Shown here one piece after another: positions 50,887 through 59,577 of a DNA stretch of 64,000 bases. The notes beneath the pieces were generated by a model. It had not been told where the DNA came from. It worked only from the letters and a program-made list of their open reading frames with translations, and made no database searches. The stretch's first letter is position 1. Each line of letters begins with the position of its first letter. The stretch comes from an uncultured Celeribacter sp. GTDB lineage: Bacteria; Pseudomonadota; Alphaproteobacteria; Rhodobacterales; Rhodobacteraceae. The position numbers and the translations under genes are program-made. The stretch is taken from the NCBI RefSeq assembly GCF_963676475.1, contig NZ_OY781106.1, positions 1,612,001 to 1,676,000 on the forward strand. Direction: 5' to 3'.

Positions 50887-50961
50887 AGTTTTACAACACT
50901 GCCCCTGACATTTGTGCAAAGGCGTGCAACGCCGCGCTCAAGACAGTTTGGGACATACAAG

Positions 50962-51582
50962 ATGAACAAGACTTCCGTAATGGCCGCCACCGTGGCCCTC
51001 GCCCTCGCCCTGCCGACATTTGCCTTCGCGCAAGACGCTGGCACGATGACCCTCGGTCTCGGCCTCGGCAACGTGATGCCGAAATCCGACAATGGCAGCA
51101 TTGCCGTCCCCGCGGATCTGGATGTCGGCGACAACCTGCGCCCGACCATCACCTTCGAGTATTTCATCAAGGACAATCTCGGCATCGAAGTCTTGGGCGC
51201 CTGGCCGTTCAAACATGACATCAGCGCGTCTGGCATGGGTGAGATCGGCTCGACCCAGCACCTGCCGCCGGTGGTCTCTTTGCAATATCACTTTGACACC
51301 GGATCGACCTTTACCCCCTTCCTCGGCGTCGGTGTGAACTACACCGCCTTCTTCGATGAAACCGCCAAAGGCGCCATCGCGGGCCACGATCTCGATCTCT
51401 CCGACTCCTGGGGCGTCGCGCTTCATGCCGGTTTCGATTACCAGATCAGCGAACGCGGGGCCCTGCGGACCGATGTGCGCTGGATCGACATCGACAGCGA
51501 TGTGAAACTCGACGGCGCCAAAATCGGCAAGGCCGAGATTGATCCCTGGGTCTTTGGCGTCTCCTACGTCATGAGCTTCTAA
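50962..51582 (+). CDS. ompW: OmpW-family outer membrane protein
   Basis: The 206-residue protein has a signal peptide (cleavage after FAFAQD region, near residue 24) and an eight-stranded beta-barrel pattern with alternating residues. It has PTITFEYFIKDNLGIEVLGAWPF, VVSLQYHF and TPFLGVGVNYTAFFD, and ends with a C-terminal aromatic (VMSF). OmpW barrels carry small hydrophobic molecules. An FNR-type box lies upstream and a terminator downstream. The longer upstream frame covers the promoter and is not coding. Confidence 0.92.
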   Translation: MNKTSVMAATVALALALPTFAFAQDAGTMTLGLGLGNVMPKSDNGSIAVPADLDVGDNLRPTITFEYFIKDNLGIEVLGAWPFKHDISASGMGEIGSTQHLPPVVSLQYHFDTGSTFTPFLGVGVNYTAFFDETAKGAIAGHDLDLSDSWGVALHAGFDYQISERGALRTDVRWIDIDSDVKLDGAKIGKAEIDPWVFGVSYVMSF

Positions 51583-51608
51583 ATCTCTCACACAGCATGA
51601 CCAGGATC

Positions 51609-51638
51609 GGCGGCCCCCAGCACTGCGGGCCGCCTTTT
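51609..51638 (+). terminator. ompW terminator
   Basis: GGCGGCCC (51609-51616) pairs with GGGCCGCC (51627-51634), followed by TTTTCTCTTT. It lies 27 nt past the ompW stop. Confidence 0.85.
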
Positions 51639-51693
51639 CTCTTTCCATAAGGCCCCGCGCGGAGTATGAGCGCGCCAACGAAAGGCCATTCTC

Positions 51694-53010
51694 ATGACTG
51701 ACACGCCCAACACTCCGAAAAAGACCCCGCCCGGCGACCGCATCGCCAAGGTGCTGTCGCGCGCCGGCATTTCCTCGCGCCGCGAAGCCGAGGCTTTGAT
51801 CGAAGAGGGCCGCGTCACGGTGAACGGGCGCGTTGTCGCCTCGCCTGCGCTCAATGTGCTGCCGAAGGACAAGATTTTCGTCGATGGCAAAGAGGTTGGC
51901 GAACCGGAGCCGCCGCGGCTTTGGCTCTATCACAAACCTCTGGGTCTTGTGACCTCGTCCAAGGACGAAAAGGGCCGCGACACGGTCTTCGACCAGCTGC
52001 CGAAAGAGCTGCCGCGGGTGATGTCTGTCGGACGTCTCGATCTGAACTCCGAGGGGCTTTTGCTTTTGACCAATGATGGCGAGCTAAAGCGCAAACTCGA
52101 ACTGCCCGACACCGGCTGGCTGCGTAAATACCGCGTGCGGGTCAAAGGCACCGCGACCGAGGCCATGCTGGAACCGCTGCGCAAGGGCGTCACCATTGAA
52201 GGCGAAAACTTCCAACCGATGGAAGTGGCCTTTGACCGTCAGCAAGGCGCCAATGCCTGGCTCACCGTCGGTCTGCGCGAGGGCAAGAACCGCGAGATTC
52301 GCCGCGCGATGGAGCACATCGGCCTCACCGTGAACCGTCTGATCCGCCTGTCTTATGGGCCCTTCCGTTTGGGCACCTTGCAGCCGGGTCAGGTCGAGGA
52401 AGTGCGCGGCCGGGTGCTGCGAGATCAGCTTGGCATGGATCTTGAGATCGGCGAAGGCGGCAAGGCGAAGCGCACTGTTGAGCGCGGCGGCAAGCCAGGC
52501 GGTCCGCGCAAAGAGGTGCGTGGGCGCGATGATGCGCGCGGTGGAAAACCGGGCGGCAAGCCTTTTGGCAAACCGGGCGGCAAACCGCCGTTCAAAGGGC
52601 CGAACAAAGACAGGCGTGACAGCGACGAAGGGTTCAAGCCGCGTAGCCAAGGTTTCAAACGCCGCGACGACACAGATGCAAAACCCGGTGGGTTCAAACC
52701 CCGTGGCGAAGGCTTCCAAGGCAAACGCGGCCCGGGTGGCAATCGGGATCGTGATGGCGATTTCAAACCGCGCGGCGAAGGCTTCAAGGGCAAGCCGCGT
52801 GACGGCAAACCGGGCGGCAAGCGTGAGGACCGGAATGAGGAGCGCGGCGGCAAGCCGGGCAGCTTCAAATCCCACGGCTTCAAATCCCACGGCGGCGGGC
52901 GCGACGGCAAACCGCGCTCGGCCGGGTTCAAATCTCATGGCGGCGGCCCGGGTGGCAACTCAGGCAAACCCGGCGGCAGAGGCGGCAAACCGCCTAAATC
53001 AGGCCGGTAA
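51694..53010 (+). CDS. rluB: RluB/RsuA-family pseudouridine synthase with long basic tail
   Basis: The 438-residue protein has an S4 RNA-binding domain (IAKVLSRAGISSRREAEALIEEGRVTVNG, residues 17-50) and a pseudouridine synthase domain with catalytic Asp in VGRLDLNSEGLLLLTNDG (about 113-130) and REGKNREIRRAMEHIGL. The last 170 residues are a low-complexity tail rich in Gly, Lys, Arg and Phe, with repeated GFKPRGEGF, KPGGK and GFKSHGG units. Such tails occur in several proteobacterial RluB proteins and probably help RNA binding. Expected target: 23S rRNA U2605. Confidence 0.92.
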   Translation: MTDTPNTPKKTPPGDRIAKVLSRAGISSRREAEALIEEGRVTVNGRVVASPALNVLPKDKIFVDGKEVGEPEPPRLWLYHKPLGLVTSSKDEKGRDTVFDQLPKELPRVMSVGRLDLNSEGLLLLTNDGELKRKLELPDTGWLRKYRVRVKGTATEAMLEPLRKGVTIEGENFQPMEVAFDRQQGANAWLTVGLREGKNREIRRAMEHIGLTVNRLIRLSYGPFRLGTLQPGQVEEVRGRVLRDQLGMDLEIGEGGKAKRTVERGGKPGGPRKEVRGRDDARGGKPGGKPFGKPGGKPPFKGPNKDRRDSDEGFKPRSQGFKRRDDTDAKPGGFKPRGEGFQGKRGPGGNRDRDGDFKPRGEGFKGKPRDGKPGGKREDRNEERGGKPGSFKSHGFKSHGGGRDGKPRSAGFKSHGGGPGGNSGKPGGRGGKPPKSGR

Positions 53011-53127
53011 TCGGGGCGCTAAACCGAAACTGAGGGGGAAAGCGCGGCCAGCGCTCCCCTTCACCCTTTCACCGGGTGCAATTCCTTTCTATATCTTGAA
53101 AGACGAACCGCTTTGGAAAGGGTGCCC

Positions 53128-53214
53128 ATGAGCGACAGCGTGTTTTCAAAACTCGCCTATTATCTGTTGGTTGCGCTGACGTTTTACGTGACGATCAAGG
53201 CGCAGGGCCTGTGA
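53128..53214 (+). CDS. 28-aa single-membrane-helix peptide
   Basis: An ATG at 53128, preceded by AAAGGG, opens a 28-codon frame. Its product is almost entirely one membrane helix (LAYYLLVALTFYVTI) with a short soluble start (MSDSVFSK). The stop overlaps the start of the XpaC-like gene (TGATG), so translation is coupled. The tight link and good start suggest a real small membrane protein of the TelA/XpaC cluster. Confidence 0.6.
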   Translation: MSDSVFSKLAYYLLVALTFYVTIKAQGL

Positions 53215-54119
53215 TGGCGAAACGCTACGGGTCCACCCACTCCCCGAAAGGCAATCTGTCCGACAGAGACCGCGAGACGGCGGCCCCTGCGGCACGTCCG
53301 TTCGATGGCAAAAAACCGACCCGCGTCGGTGCTCGCTCGAACCTGTTGTTCTTTGCGGCGATCCCCTTGGCGTGGAAGGCTTTTACGGCGGAACCCGTCA
53401 CCATGGCCGGCTACCTGGCGGCCCTTGGCTGTCTCGTCGGCGCGGCGTTTCTGACCCGCGAGGGGTTGAAGGCCGAAGAGGCTTACGAGGCGCGCAAAGT
53501 GTCCCGCCGCCCGGCCATTCCGCGTAAAATCTTTGGCTCTGTGTTGACCGGCCTCGGGTTAGGCCTTGTCGGCTGGTTCGGCTGGGGGCCGCTGGAGACG
53601 GTGATTTTCGCCGTGCTGGGCGTCATTTTGCATAGTCTCGCCTTTGGCTTGGATCCTTTGAAAAACAAGGGTTTCGACGAGATCGACCTGTTCCAACAGG
53701 ACCGCGTCGCCAAGGCCGTGGATGAGGCCGAGGCGCATCTCGCATCCATGCGCACAGCACTTGAGCGCACCGGCGACCGACAGGCGCAGGATCGGCTGGA
53801 AAAGTTCATCACCACGGCGCGGGCCATGTTCCGCACGGTCGAGGACGATCCGCGCGATCTGACGGCGGCCCGGAAATATCTTGGCGTCTATCTCCTGGGC
53901 GCACGCGATGCGACGGCGAAATATGCCGATCTGTGGAGCAAGAGCCGCAATGTCGAGGCGCGAAGCGATTGGTTCGCGCTTTTGGACGATTTGGAAGCGA
54001 ATTTCGACGCCCGTCATAAAACGTTGCTTTTGGACGATAAGACGGACCTCGACATCGAGATCGAGGTGCTGCGCGACCGTTTGGCGCGCGAAGGCGTCAC
54101 ACAAAATATCACGTCATGA
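53214..54119 (+). CDS. XpaC-like 5-bromo-4-chloroindolyl phosphate hydrolysis family protein
   Basis: The 301-residue protein has a basic soluble start, three to four membrane helices (about residues 40-140) and a helical C-terminal cytoplasmic domain with RVAKAVDEAEAHLASMRTALERTGD and AMFRTVEDDPRDLTAARKYLGVYLLGARDAT. The latter is typical of the XpaC family. It lies just before telA, as in Bacillus (yceG/yceH-type and xpaC-yaaN pairs). The molecular role is unresolved. Confidence 0.85.
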   Translation: MAKRYGSTHSPKGNLSDRDRETAAPAARPFDGKKPTRVGARSNLLFFAAIPLAWKAFTAEPVTMAGYLAALGCLVGAAFLTREGLKAEEAYEARKVSRRPAIPRKIFGSVLTGLGLGLVGWFGWGPLETVIFAVLGVILHSLAFGLDPLKNKGFDEIDLFQQDRVAKAVDEAEAHLASMRTALERTGDRQAQDRLEKFITTARAMFRTVEDDPRDLTAARKYLGVYLLGARDATAKYADLWSKSRNVEARSDWFALLDDLEANFDARHKTLLLDDKTDLDIEIEVLRDRLAREGVTQNITS

Positions 54120-54141
54120 GTTTGAATGAGGGGAACCGAAC

Positions 54142-55320
54142 ATGTCCGACACCATCCGCCAACAGGCCGAGGCCGCTTTGAAAGATGTCGAAGAGGTGAC
54201 CGCCGTCATCCTCCCTGAACCCAAGGGCGAGCTGATCGACCCGACGACCCTCGAGGCCCCTGTGGCTGCCGAGGTCGCAAAAGCGAAATCCGAGATCGAC
54301 ATGCATGACACCAACTCCATCGTGCGCTTCGGCTCTGCGGCCCAAGCCGAGTTGCAGGTGATTTCCCAGGCGATGTTGCAGGACGTCAAGAACAAGGACG
54401 TGGGACCGGCAGGCGACTCTCTTCGTTCCATCGTGACGACCATCCGCGGTTTTTCCGTGTCCGAGCTGGACGTGCGCCGTGAGCGGAGCTGGTGGGAGAA
54501 ACTTCTGGGCCGCGCCGCCCCGATGGCGAAATTCGTCGCCCGTTTCGAAGACGTGCAAAGCCAGATCGACAAGATCACCGACAACCTGCTGACCCATGAG
54601 CATAAATTGCTCAAGGACATCAAGTCGTTGGATATGCTCTATGACAAAACCCTGACCTTCTACGACCAGTTGGCGATCTACATCGCGGCGGGCGAATTGA
54701 AGCTCAAGGAGCTGGACGAGACCGACATTCCGGCACTGGCCGCCGCCGTCGATGCCGCCCCTGAGGAAGATCAGGTGATCAAGGCGCAGGAGCTGCGAGA
54801 CCTGCGCGCCGCGCGCGATGACCTTGAGCGTCGAGTGCACGATCTGAAACTGACCCGTCAGGTGACGATGCAATCCCTGCCCTCGATCCGACTGGTGCAG
54901 GAAAACGACAAGTCGCTCGTGACGAAAATCAACTCGACGCTGGTCAACACCGTGCCGCTTTGGGAAACCCAACTGGCGCAGGCCGTGACCATTCAGCGCT
55001 CGTCGGAGGCGGCGAAATCCGTGCGTGAGGCGACCGATCTCACGAACGAATTGCTGACCGCCAACGCCAAGAACCTGCGCGAGGCCAATAAGGTCGTGCG
55101 CGAGGAAATGGAGCGCGGTGTGTTCGACATCGAGGCCGTGAAAACCGCCAACGAGGAACTCGTCGCCACCATCGAAGAGAGCCTGCAGATCGCCGACGAA
55201 GGCAAGCGCAAGCGTGCCGAGGCCGAGGTCGAACTCAAGACGATGGAAACGAAACTGCGCGACACGCTGGCCGCTGCGAAGGCGACCGGCAACGCCTCCG
55301 GCCCCTCTGTGCCAGCGTAA
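54142..55320 (+). CDS. telA: TelA-like toxic anion resistance protein
   Basis: The 392-residue, highly helical and acidic protein matches the TelA family: SIVRFGSAAQAELQVISQAML, WWEKLLGRAAPMAKFVARFEDVQSQIDKI, LDMLYDKTLTFYDQLAIYIAAGELKL and the long C-terminal coiled coil (VREATDLTNELLTANAKNLREANKVV). Family members give tellurite or antibiotic tolerance in some bacteria. It follows the XpaC-like gene by 22 nt and stops directly before the DUF2927 gene. Confidence 0.93.
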   Translation: MSDTIRQQAEAALKDVEEVTAVILPEPKGELIDPTTLEAPVAAEVAKAKSEIDMHDTNSIVRFGSAAQAELQVISQAMLQDVKNKDVGPAGDSLRSIVTTIRGFSVSELDVRRERSWWEKLLGRAAPMAKFVARFEDVQSQIDKITDNLLTHEHKLLKDIKSLDMLYDKTLTFYDQLAIYIAAGELKLKELDETDIPALAAAVDAAPEEDQVIKAQELRDLRAARDDLERRVHDLKLTRQVTMQSLPSIRLVQENDKSLVTKINSTLVNTVPLWETQLAQAVTIQRSSEAAKSVREATDLTNELLTANAKNLREANKVVREEMERGVFDIEAVKTANEELVATIEESLQIADEGKRKRAEAEVELKTMETKLRDTLAAAKATGNASGPSVPA

Positions 55321-56286
55321 ATGCGCGCGCGGGCGAGACATATGTTTGGCAAAGGCGTGAGCGGGCTGGCCCTGCTCGCGCCCTTGTTTGTGCTGAGTGC
55401 CTGCATGCCCGCGCCCGACATCAAACCCCTGCCCCGCCCTGCGGCTGCGGTGCGACCGATCGTTCAGGCCCCGCCGGAGCGCAGCGGCGAGAGCCTTGCC
55501 CTCGAAAGCTACTACGCGCGGGTGCAGAATGATTTGTTGACCAACGAATTGCTGCGCACCGACGGTGGCGGGCCGGACACGCCGTTGAACGCCCGACAAC
55601 TGGCCGCGAATTTCGAAGCCATCGCCCTGAACGACGAATACACCTCCGTGAACGGACAATTCGTGGCGCAAAAAACGCCCTCGAACCTGCATCGCTGGCA
55701 GGTGCCGGTGCGTGTGGGACTTGAGTTCGGCGCCACCGTGTCGCCCGAAATCCGGGCCAAGGATGAGGCGACCGTCAACAGCTTTGTCGCCCAGCTCGCC
55801 CGCGCCACGGGGCATTCGATCACGCGGTCCTCTCAGCCGAATTTCCATGTGCTGGTGCTCAACGAAAGCGAACGCCGTGCCATCGGGCCGCGCCTGGCGG
55901 AAATGATCCCCGGCATCGGTCAGGACGCCATCCGCTCGGTCGTCAATATGCCGCGCTCGTCCTATTGCCTGGTGGTCGCCTCTGACCCGGCCAATGATGG
56001 GGCATACCGTTCTGCCGTCGCAATCATTCGCGCGGAACACCCTGATTTATTGCGCAAATCCTGTTTCCACGAGGAAATCGCCCAAGGTCTGGGCCTCGCG
56101 AACGATAGCCCCTATGCGCGACCCTCGATCTTTAACGACGACGAAGAATTCGCGCTTTTGACGCGGCACGACGAGCTGCTTTTGCGCATTCTCTACGACC
56201 GGCGCCTCGCCCCCGGCATGCGCCCGGACACCGCCCGCCCGATTGCGACCCAGATCGCATATGAGCTGATGGGCGAGGACATTTGA
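55321..56286 (+). CDS. DUF2927 lipoprotein
   Basis: The 321-residue protein has a lipoprotein signal (LFVLSACM, Cys near residue 28), a Pro-rich linker and a DUF2927 domain. The domain contains HRWQVPVRVGLEFG, FVAQLARATGHSI and CFHEEIAQGLGLANDSP. The HEE-x-x-x-x-L-G-L stretch resembles a zinc-peptidase helix, but a second ligand His is not in the usual spacing, so proteolysis is unproven. The ATG directly abuts the telA stop; a start a few codons later (MFGKG) is also possible. Confidence 0.85.
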   Translation: MRARARHMFGKGVSGLALLAPLFVLSACMPAPDIKPLPRPAAAVRPIVQAPPERSGESLALESYYARVQNDLLTNELLRTDGGGPDTPLNARQLAANFEAIALNDEYTSVNGQFVAQKTPSNLHRWQVPVRVGLEFGATVSPEIRAKDEATVNSFVAQLARATGHSITRSSQPNFHVLVLNESERRAIGPRLAEMIPGIGQDAIRSVVNMPRSSYCLVVASDPANDGAYRSAVAIIRAEHPDLLRKSCFHEEIAQGLGLANDSPYARPSIFNDDEEFALLTRHDELLLRILYDRRLAPGMRPDTARPIATQIAYELMGEDI

Positions 56287-56301
56287 CCAACAGGAGGCCC
56301 C

Positions 56302-57411
56302 ATGGGTATTTTCGATTTTCTTTCCGGCGAATTCATCGACGTCATCCATTGGACGGACGACACGCGCGACACGATGGTGTGGCGGTTCGAACGGGAAGGC
56401 CATGAGATCAAATATGGCGCCAAGCTGACGGTGCGCGAAGGTCAGGCGGCGGTGTTCGTGCATGAGGGACAACTGGCGGATGTGTTCACGCCGGGTCTCT
56501 ACATGCTCGAGACCAACAACATGCCGATCCTGACGACGCTTCAGCATTGGGATCACGGGTTTAAATCGCCGTTCAAATCCGAGGTCTATTTCGTCAACAC
56601 CACGCGGTTCGGCAATCTGAAATGGGGCACCAAGAATCCGATCATGTGCCGGGACCCGGAATTCGGCCCGGTGCGGCTCAGGGCCTATGGCACCTATACG
56701 GTGAAGGTCTCCGACCCGTCTCTGTTCCTGACCGAGATCGTCGGCACCGACGGCGAGTTCACCATGGACGAGATCTCTTACCAGATCCGCAACATCATCG
56801 TACAGGCGTTCTCGCGCATCGTCGCGGGCTCCGGCATTCCGGTTCTGGACATGGCGGCGAACACCGCCGATCTGGGCAAGCTTGTGGCCACGGAAATTTC
56901 CAAAGTGGTCGCTGAGTACGGCCTGACCATCCCGGAATTCTACATTGAAAACATCAGCTTGCCCGAAGCGGTTGAGGCCGCGATGGACAAGCGCACCTCG
57001 ATGGGCATCGTCGGCAATCTCGACAATTACATGAAGTTCAACGCCGCCGAAGCCATGGGCGCGGAAAACTCCGCCATGGCGGCTTCCATGGGCGCGGGCA
57101 TGGGCGCAGGTCTTGGCATGGGGATGGCGCAACAGGGCCCTTGGGGCGCGCGTCCCGCCGCCGCGGCCCCTGCCGCGCAAACGCCGCCGCCTCCGCCACC
57201 CGTCGAACATGTCTGGCACATCGCAGAAAGTGGCGAAACGAAGGGGCCGTATTCGAAAGCCGAAATGGGCCAGATGGCCGCGAAAGGCGCGCTCAAACGA
57301 GAAACTTTTGTCTGGACGCCGGGTCAGGACGGCTGGCTCAAGGCGGAAGATGTCACGGAGCTTGCTCAGCTCTTCACCATCGCGCCGCCGCCTCCGCCGC
57401 CGGGCGCCTAA
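56302..57411 (+). CDS. SPFH-domain protein with C-terminal GYF_2 domain (YdjI-like)
   Basis: The 369-residue protein starts after AGGAGG. It has an SPFH core (residues 20-240; LTVREGQAAVFVHEGQLADVFTPGLYMLETNNMPIL, later ISLPEAVEAAMDKRTSMG), an Ala/Gly/Met-rich segment, a Pro-rich linker and a GYF_2-like domain (VWHIAESGETKGPYSKAEMGQMAAKGAL, FVWTPGQDGWLKAEDV). This is the virion-core/YdjI type, found in Bacillus beside PspA and zinc-ribbon membrane proteins. It probably assembles at the membrane and uses GYF_2 to bind partners. Confidence 0.9.
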   Translation: MGIFDFLSGEFIDVIHWTDDTRDTMVWRFEREGHEIKYGAKLTVREGQAAVFVHEGQLADVFTPGLYMLETNNMPILTTLQHWDHGFKSPFKSEVYFVNTTRFGNLKWGTKNPIMCRDPEFGPVRLRAYGTYTVKVSDPSLFLTEIVGTDGEFTMDEISYQIRNIIVQAFSRIVAGSGIPVLDMAANTADLGKLVATEISKVVAEYGLTIPEFYIENISLPEAVEAAMDKRTSMGIVGNLDNYMKFNAAEAMGAENSAMAASMGAGMGAGLGMGMAQQGPWGARPAAAAPAAQTPPPPPPVEHVWHIAESGETKGPYSKAEMGQMAAKGALKRETFVWTPGQDGWLKAEDVTELAQLFTIAPPPPPPGA

Positions 57412-57484
57412 ATCTGGCCAAGTCACCGACCTGAACGCCCTGCGCAACCTTGCGCGGGGCACGATTTGCCAAGAGGAGCGCGCA

Positions 57485-57898
57485 ATGTGCCAATCGCGCT
57501 TAAAAGACAGTGCTGCGGCGCCTCGGGTCCAGTCTCCCCGGGTCAGCTATCCCTGCGACCCCAGCCCCTCGGAGCGCGCAGTTGCGGAGCAGGCGCTTGC
57601 GATGAGTGGCGTGGGAACGCTGCCCCCTGAAGCCCTCTCCGACATGGCCAGTTGGGAACGCTCGAACCACCCAAGTGTCGTCGGGCGCGCGCATATCCTC
57701 GACGCTCTCCGCCAGCTGAAGCCGCCCGCCAGCCTGTCGGTCACGCAGATCACTGTAGAGGGCAAAGCCGCCACGATCACGGGGCGTTTGACCCGTGACG
57801 GGCATGGGCTCTTTCTGTTTTGCCAGATATTGCGGTTTACAACACCGGAGCGCAGTCAGATCGCGCAGATCATCAGCGTCGAGCAAAAGGAAAGATGA
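57485..57898 (+). CDS. Small conserved protein, NTF2/SnoaL-like
   Basis: The 137-residue protein from the ATG at 57485 has a basic N-terminus and a C-terminal half resembling NTF2-like folds. HILDALRQLKPPASLSVTQITVEGKAATITGRL is followed by HGLFLFCQILRFTTPERSQIAQIISVEQ. No catalytic motif is visible. It lies 74 nt after the SPFH gene and converges on the CZB gene. Confidence 0.6.
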   Translation: MCQSRLKDSAAAPRVQSPRVSYPCDPSPSERAVAEQALAMSGVGTLPPEALSDMASWERSNHPSVVGRAHILDALRQLKPPASLSVTQITVEGKAATITGRLTRDGHGLFLFCQILRFTTPERSQIAQIISVEQKER

Positions 57899-57924
57899 TG
57901 CGTACTGTCCCGCGTACAGCACCT

Positions 57925-58314
57925 CTAAGTCAGATATTTGAAATCCTCGCGCCAGTCGTTCAGGTTCAGGATCAAGGAGTTGGTCAGGCGCTTGAATCTC
58001 GGATTCTCATAAAGCGTACGTGCCGCCATTTTGTCCCCCTGTTCCACCTCGACCGCGATTTTACCGGCCTCTCGATGAAACCGCGTATGCAGACCCGCGA
58101 TCATCTCGTATTTCTCCATGACCGGATGCCCCGCCTCCGCGCGCAAAGTGCCCAACCATTTGCCAAACTCACATTTGTCGTTGCAGGAAATATCGTCAGA
58201 CGTTTTCTCCAATTGTCCCTTGTCGATGCAGTCCGACAATTTGCGGCGCCACGCGGTATGCGCACAGATGGCATCCCTGATCTGCGTCTCGCGTTTGATT
58301 TCCTGAATGGTCAT
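57925..58314 (-). CDS. Stand-alone CZB (chemoreceptor zinc-binding) domain protein
   Basis: The 129-residue protein consists almost entirely of a CZB domain. The zinc ligands appear as His in AICAHTAWRRKL, Cys in NDKCEFGKWLGTL and the two His of GLHTRFHREAGKI. In chemoreceptors and diguanylate cyclases such domains sense zinc or oxidants. Here there is no output domain, so it may act in trans. The ATG at 58314 has GGAAGG 8 nt upstream. It is divergent from the zinc-ribbon membrane protein gene. Confidence 0.85.
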   Translation of the reverse strand: MTIQEIKRETQIRDAICAHTAWRRKLSDCIDKGQLEKTSDDISCNDKCEFGKWLGTLRAEAGHPVMEKYEMIAGLHTRFHREAGKIAVEVEQGDKMAARTLYENPRFKRLTNSLILNLNDWREDFKYLT

Positions 58315-58388
58315 GTTGTCAACCTTCCTAAATCGAGCCATGTTCTGCCTAGCTTTCACATCTTTCCCTTAACATGGGATAAACTCAC

Positions 58389-59495
58389 ATGAATTTGGAC
58401 ACATCCGCCTCACCTGACATGACCGAACACCGGTTTCCCTGCTCCACCTGTGGCGCCGATATGCGGTTCGATCCGGCGAAGGGACTGCTGTCTTGTGATC
58501 ATTGCGGGGCCACAGAAGCGCTGGACACAAGCAACGCGCGCGCACCGCGTGAGGTGGATTTTGAATCCGCCCTCACGGCACAAATCCCTCAGCAAGAGAT
58601 GGAAGAAACGCGCGTCGCGACTTGTCCAAATTGCGGCGCGGAGGTGGAATTCGACGAAGACCTGCATGCCACTGAATGCCCGTTTTGTGCGACCCCCGTC
58701 GTCACCGACACGGGCGCACATCGTCATATCAAGCCCCACGGTCTTTTGCCCTTTGCGTTGACCGAAGAGGCCGCGCATGATGCCATGAGTGATTGGCTCG
58801 GAAGCCTGTGGTTTGCGCCCAATGGGTTGAAATCCTACGCCCGCAAAGGGCGTAAAATGTCGGGCGTCTACCTGCCCTATTGGACCTTCGATGCGCAGAC
58901 CGCGACGCAGTATCGTGGCGAGCGCGGTGACGATTATTACACATCGCATACCGTCACCCGAAACGGCAAACGCCAGACCGTGCGCAAGCGCCACACCCGT
59001 TGGCGGGCCGCCGCCGGACGTGTCTCGCGGTTTTTCGACGATGTCCTGGTGTTGGCCTCCGGCGCCCTGCCGCGTCAGTTTTCCGACGGCCTTGAACCTT
59101 GGGACCTCTCGGAACTTGAACCCTATATCCCCGATTATCTCGCCGGGTTTCGCGCCACCGCCTATTCCGTGCCCTTGGACTCGGGCTACAAGGACGCGCG
59201 CGATTACATGGACCGGGTGATTTTGCGCGATGTGAAATTCGACATTGGCGGCGATCGTCAGCGCGTGCATGACATGGACACTGCGGTCTCTGCAGTGACC
59301 TTCAAACACATTCTCCTGCCGATCTGGATGGCGGCCTATAAATATCGCGGCAAGACCTATCGCTTCGTCGTCAACGGTCGCACCGGGCGGGTACAGGGCG
59401 AACGTCCCTATTCCGCGTGGAAGATTGCCTTTGCAGTCCTTGCGGGGGCGATTGTCGCTGCGGTCTTCGGCTATATCATCGCAATGAACCAATAA
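58389..59495 (+). CDS. Zinc-ribbon membrane protein (TFIIB-type fingers, YdjG-like)
   Basis: The 368-residue protein has two N-terminal zinc ribbons (FPCSTCGADMRFD with CDHCGA, and TCPNCGAEVEFD with CPFCATP, residues 17-100). A soluble domain follows with GVYLPYWTFDAQTATQYRGERG and a single C-terminal membrane helix (FAVLAGAIVAAVFGYIIAM). Similar proteins accompany SPFH/YdjI and PspA proteins. Together with XpaC, TelA, DUF2927 and SPFH genes it points to an envelope-stress module. Confidence 0.85.
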   Translation: MNLDTSASPDMTEHRFPCSTCGADMRFDPAKGLLSCDHCGATEALDTSNARAPREVDFESALTAQIPQQEMEETRVATCPNCGAEVEFDEDLHATECPFCATPVVTDTGAHRHIKPHGLLPFALTEEAAHDAMSDWLGSLWFAPNGLKSYARKGRKMSGVYLPYWTFDAQTATQYRGERGDDYYTSHTVTRNGKRQTVRKRHTRWRAAAGRVSRFFDDVLVLASGALPRQFSDGLEPWDLSELEPYIPDYLAGFRATAYSVPLDSGYKDARDYMDRVILRDVKFDIGGDRQRVHDMDTAVSAVTFKHILLPIWMAAYKYRGKTYRFVVNGRTGRVQGERPYSAWKIAFAVLAGAIVAAVFGYIIAMNQ

Positions 59496-59577
59496 GTCTG
59501 GCGGTGTCTTCCGCTGCGCATTTACTCGGGCGGGCGTTGCATGCTAGCGCTATCACAGATCAATCATGGAGGAAGAG

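Noticed and set aside
52480..53000. Short repeated DNA units that could suggest a CRISPR-like or repeat array
   Set aside because: The repeats are irregular, in frame and explained by the Gly/Lys-rich tail of RluB; there are no uniform spacers or cas genes.
54109..57462. Long minus-strand frames of 643 and 471 codons
   Set aside because: They lie opposite telA, the DUF2927 gene and the SPFH gene, which have clear families, good starts and codon bias on the plus strand.
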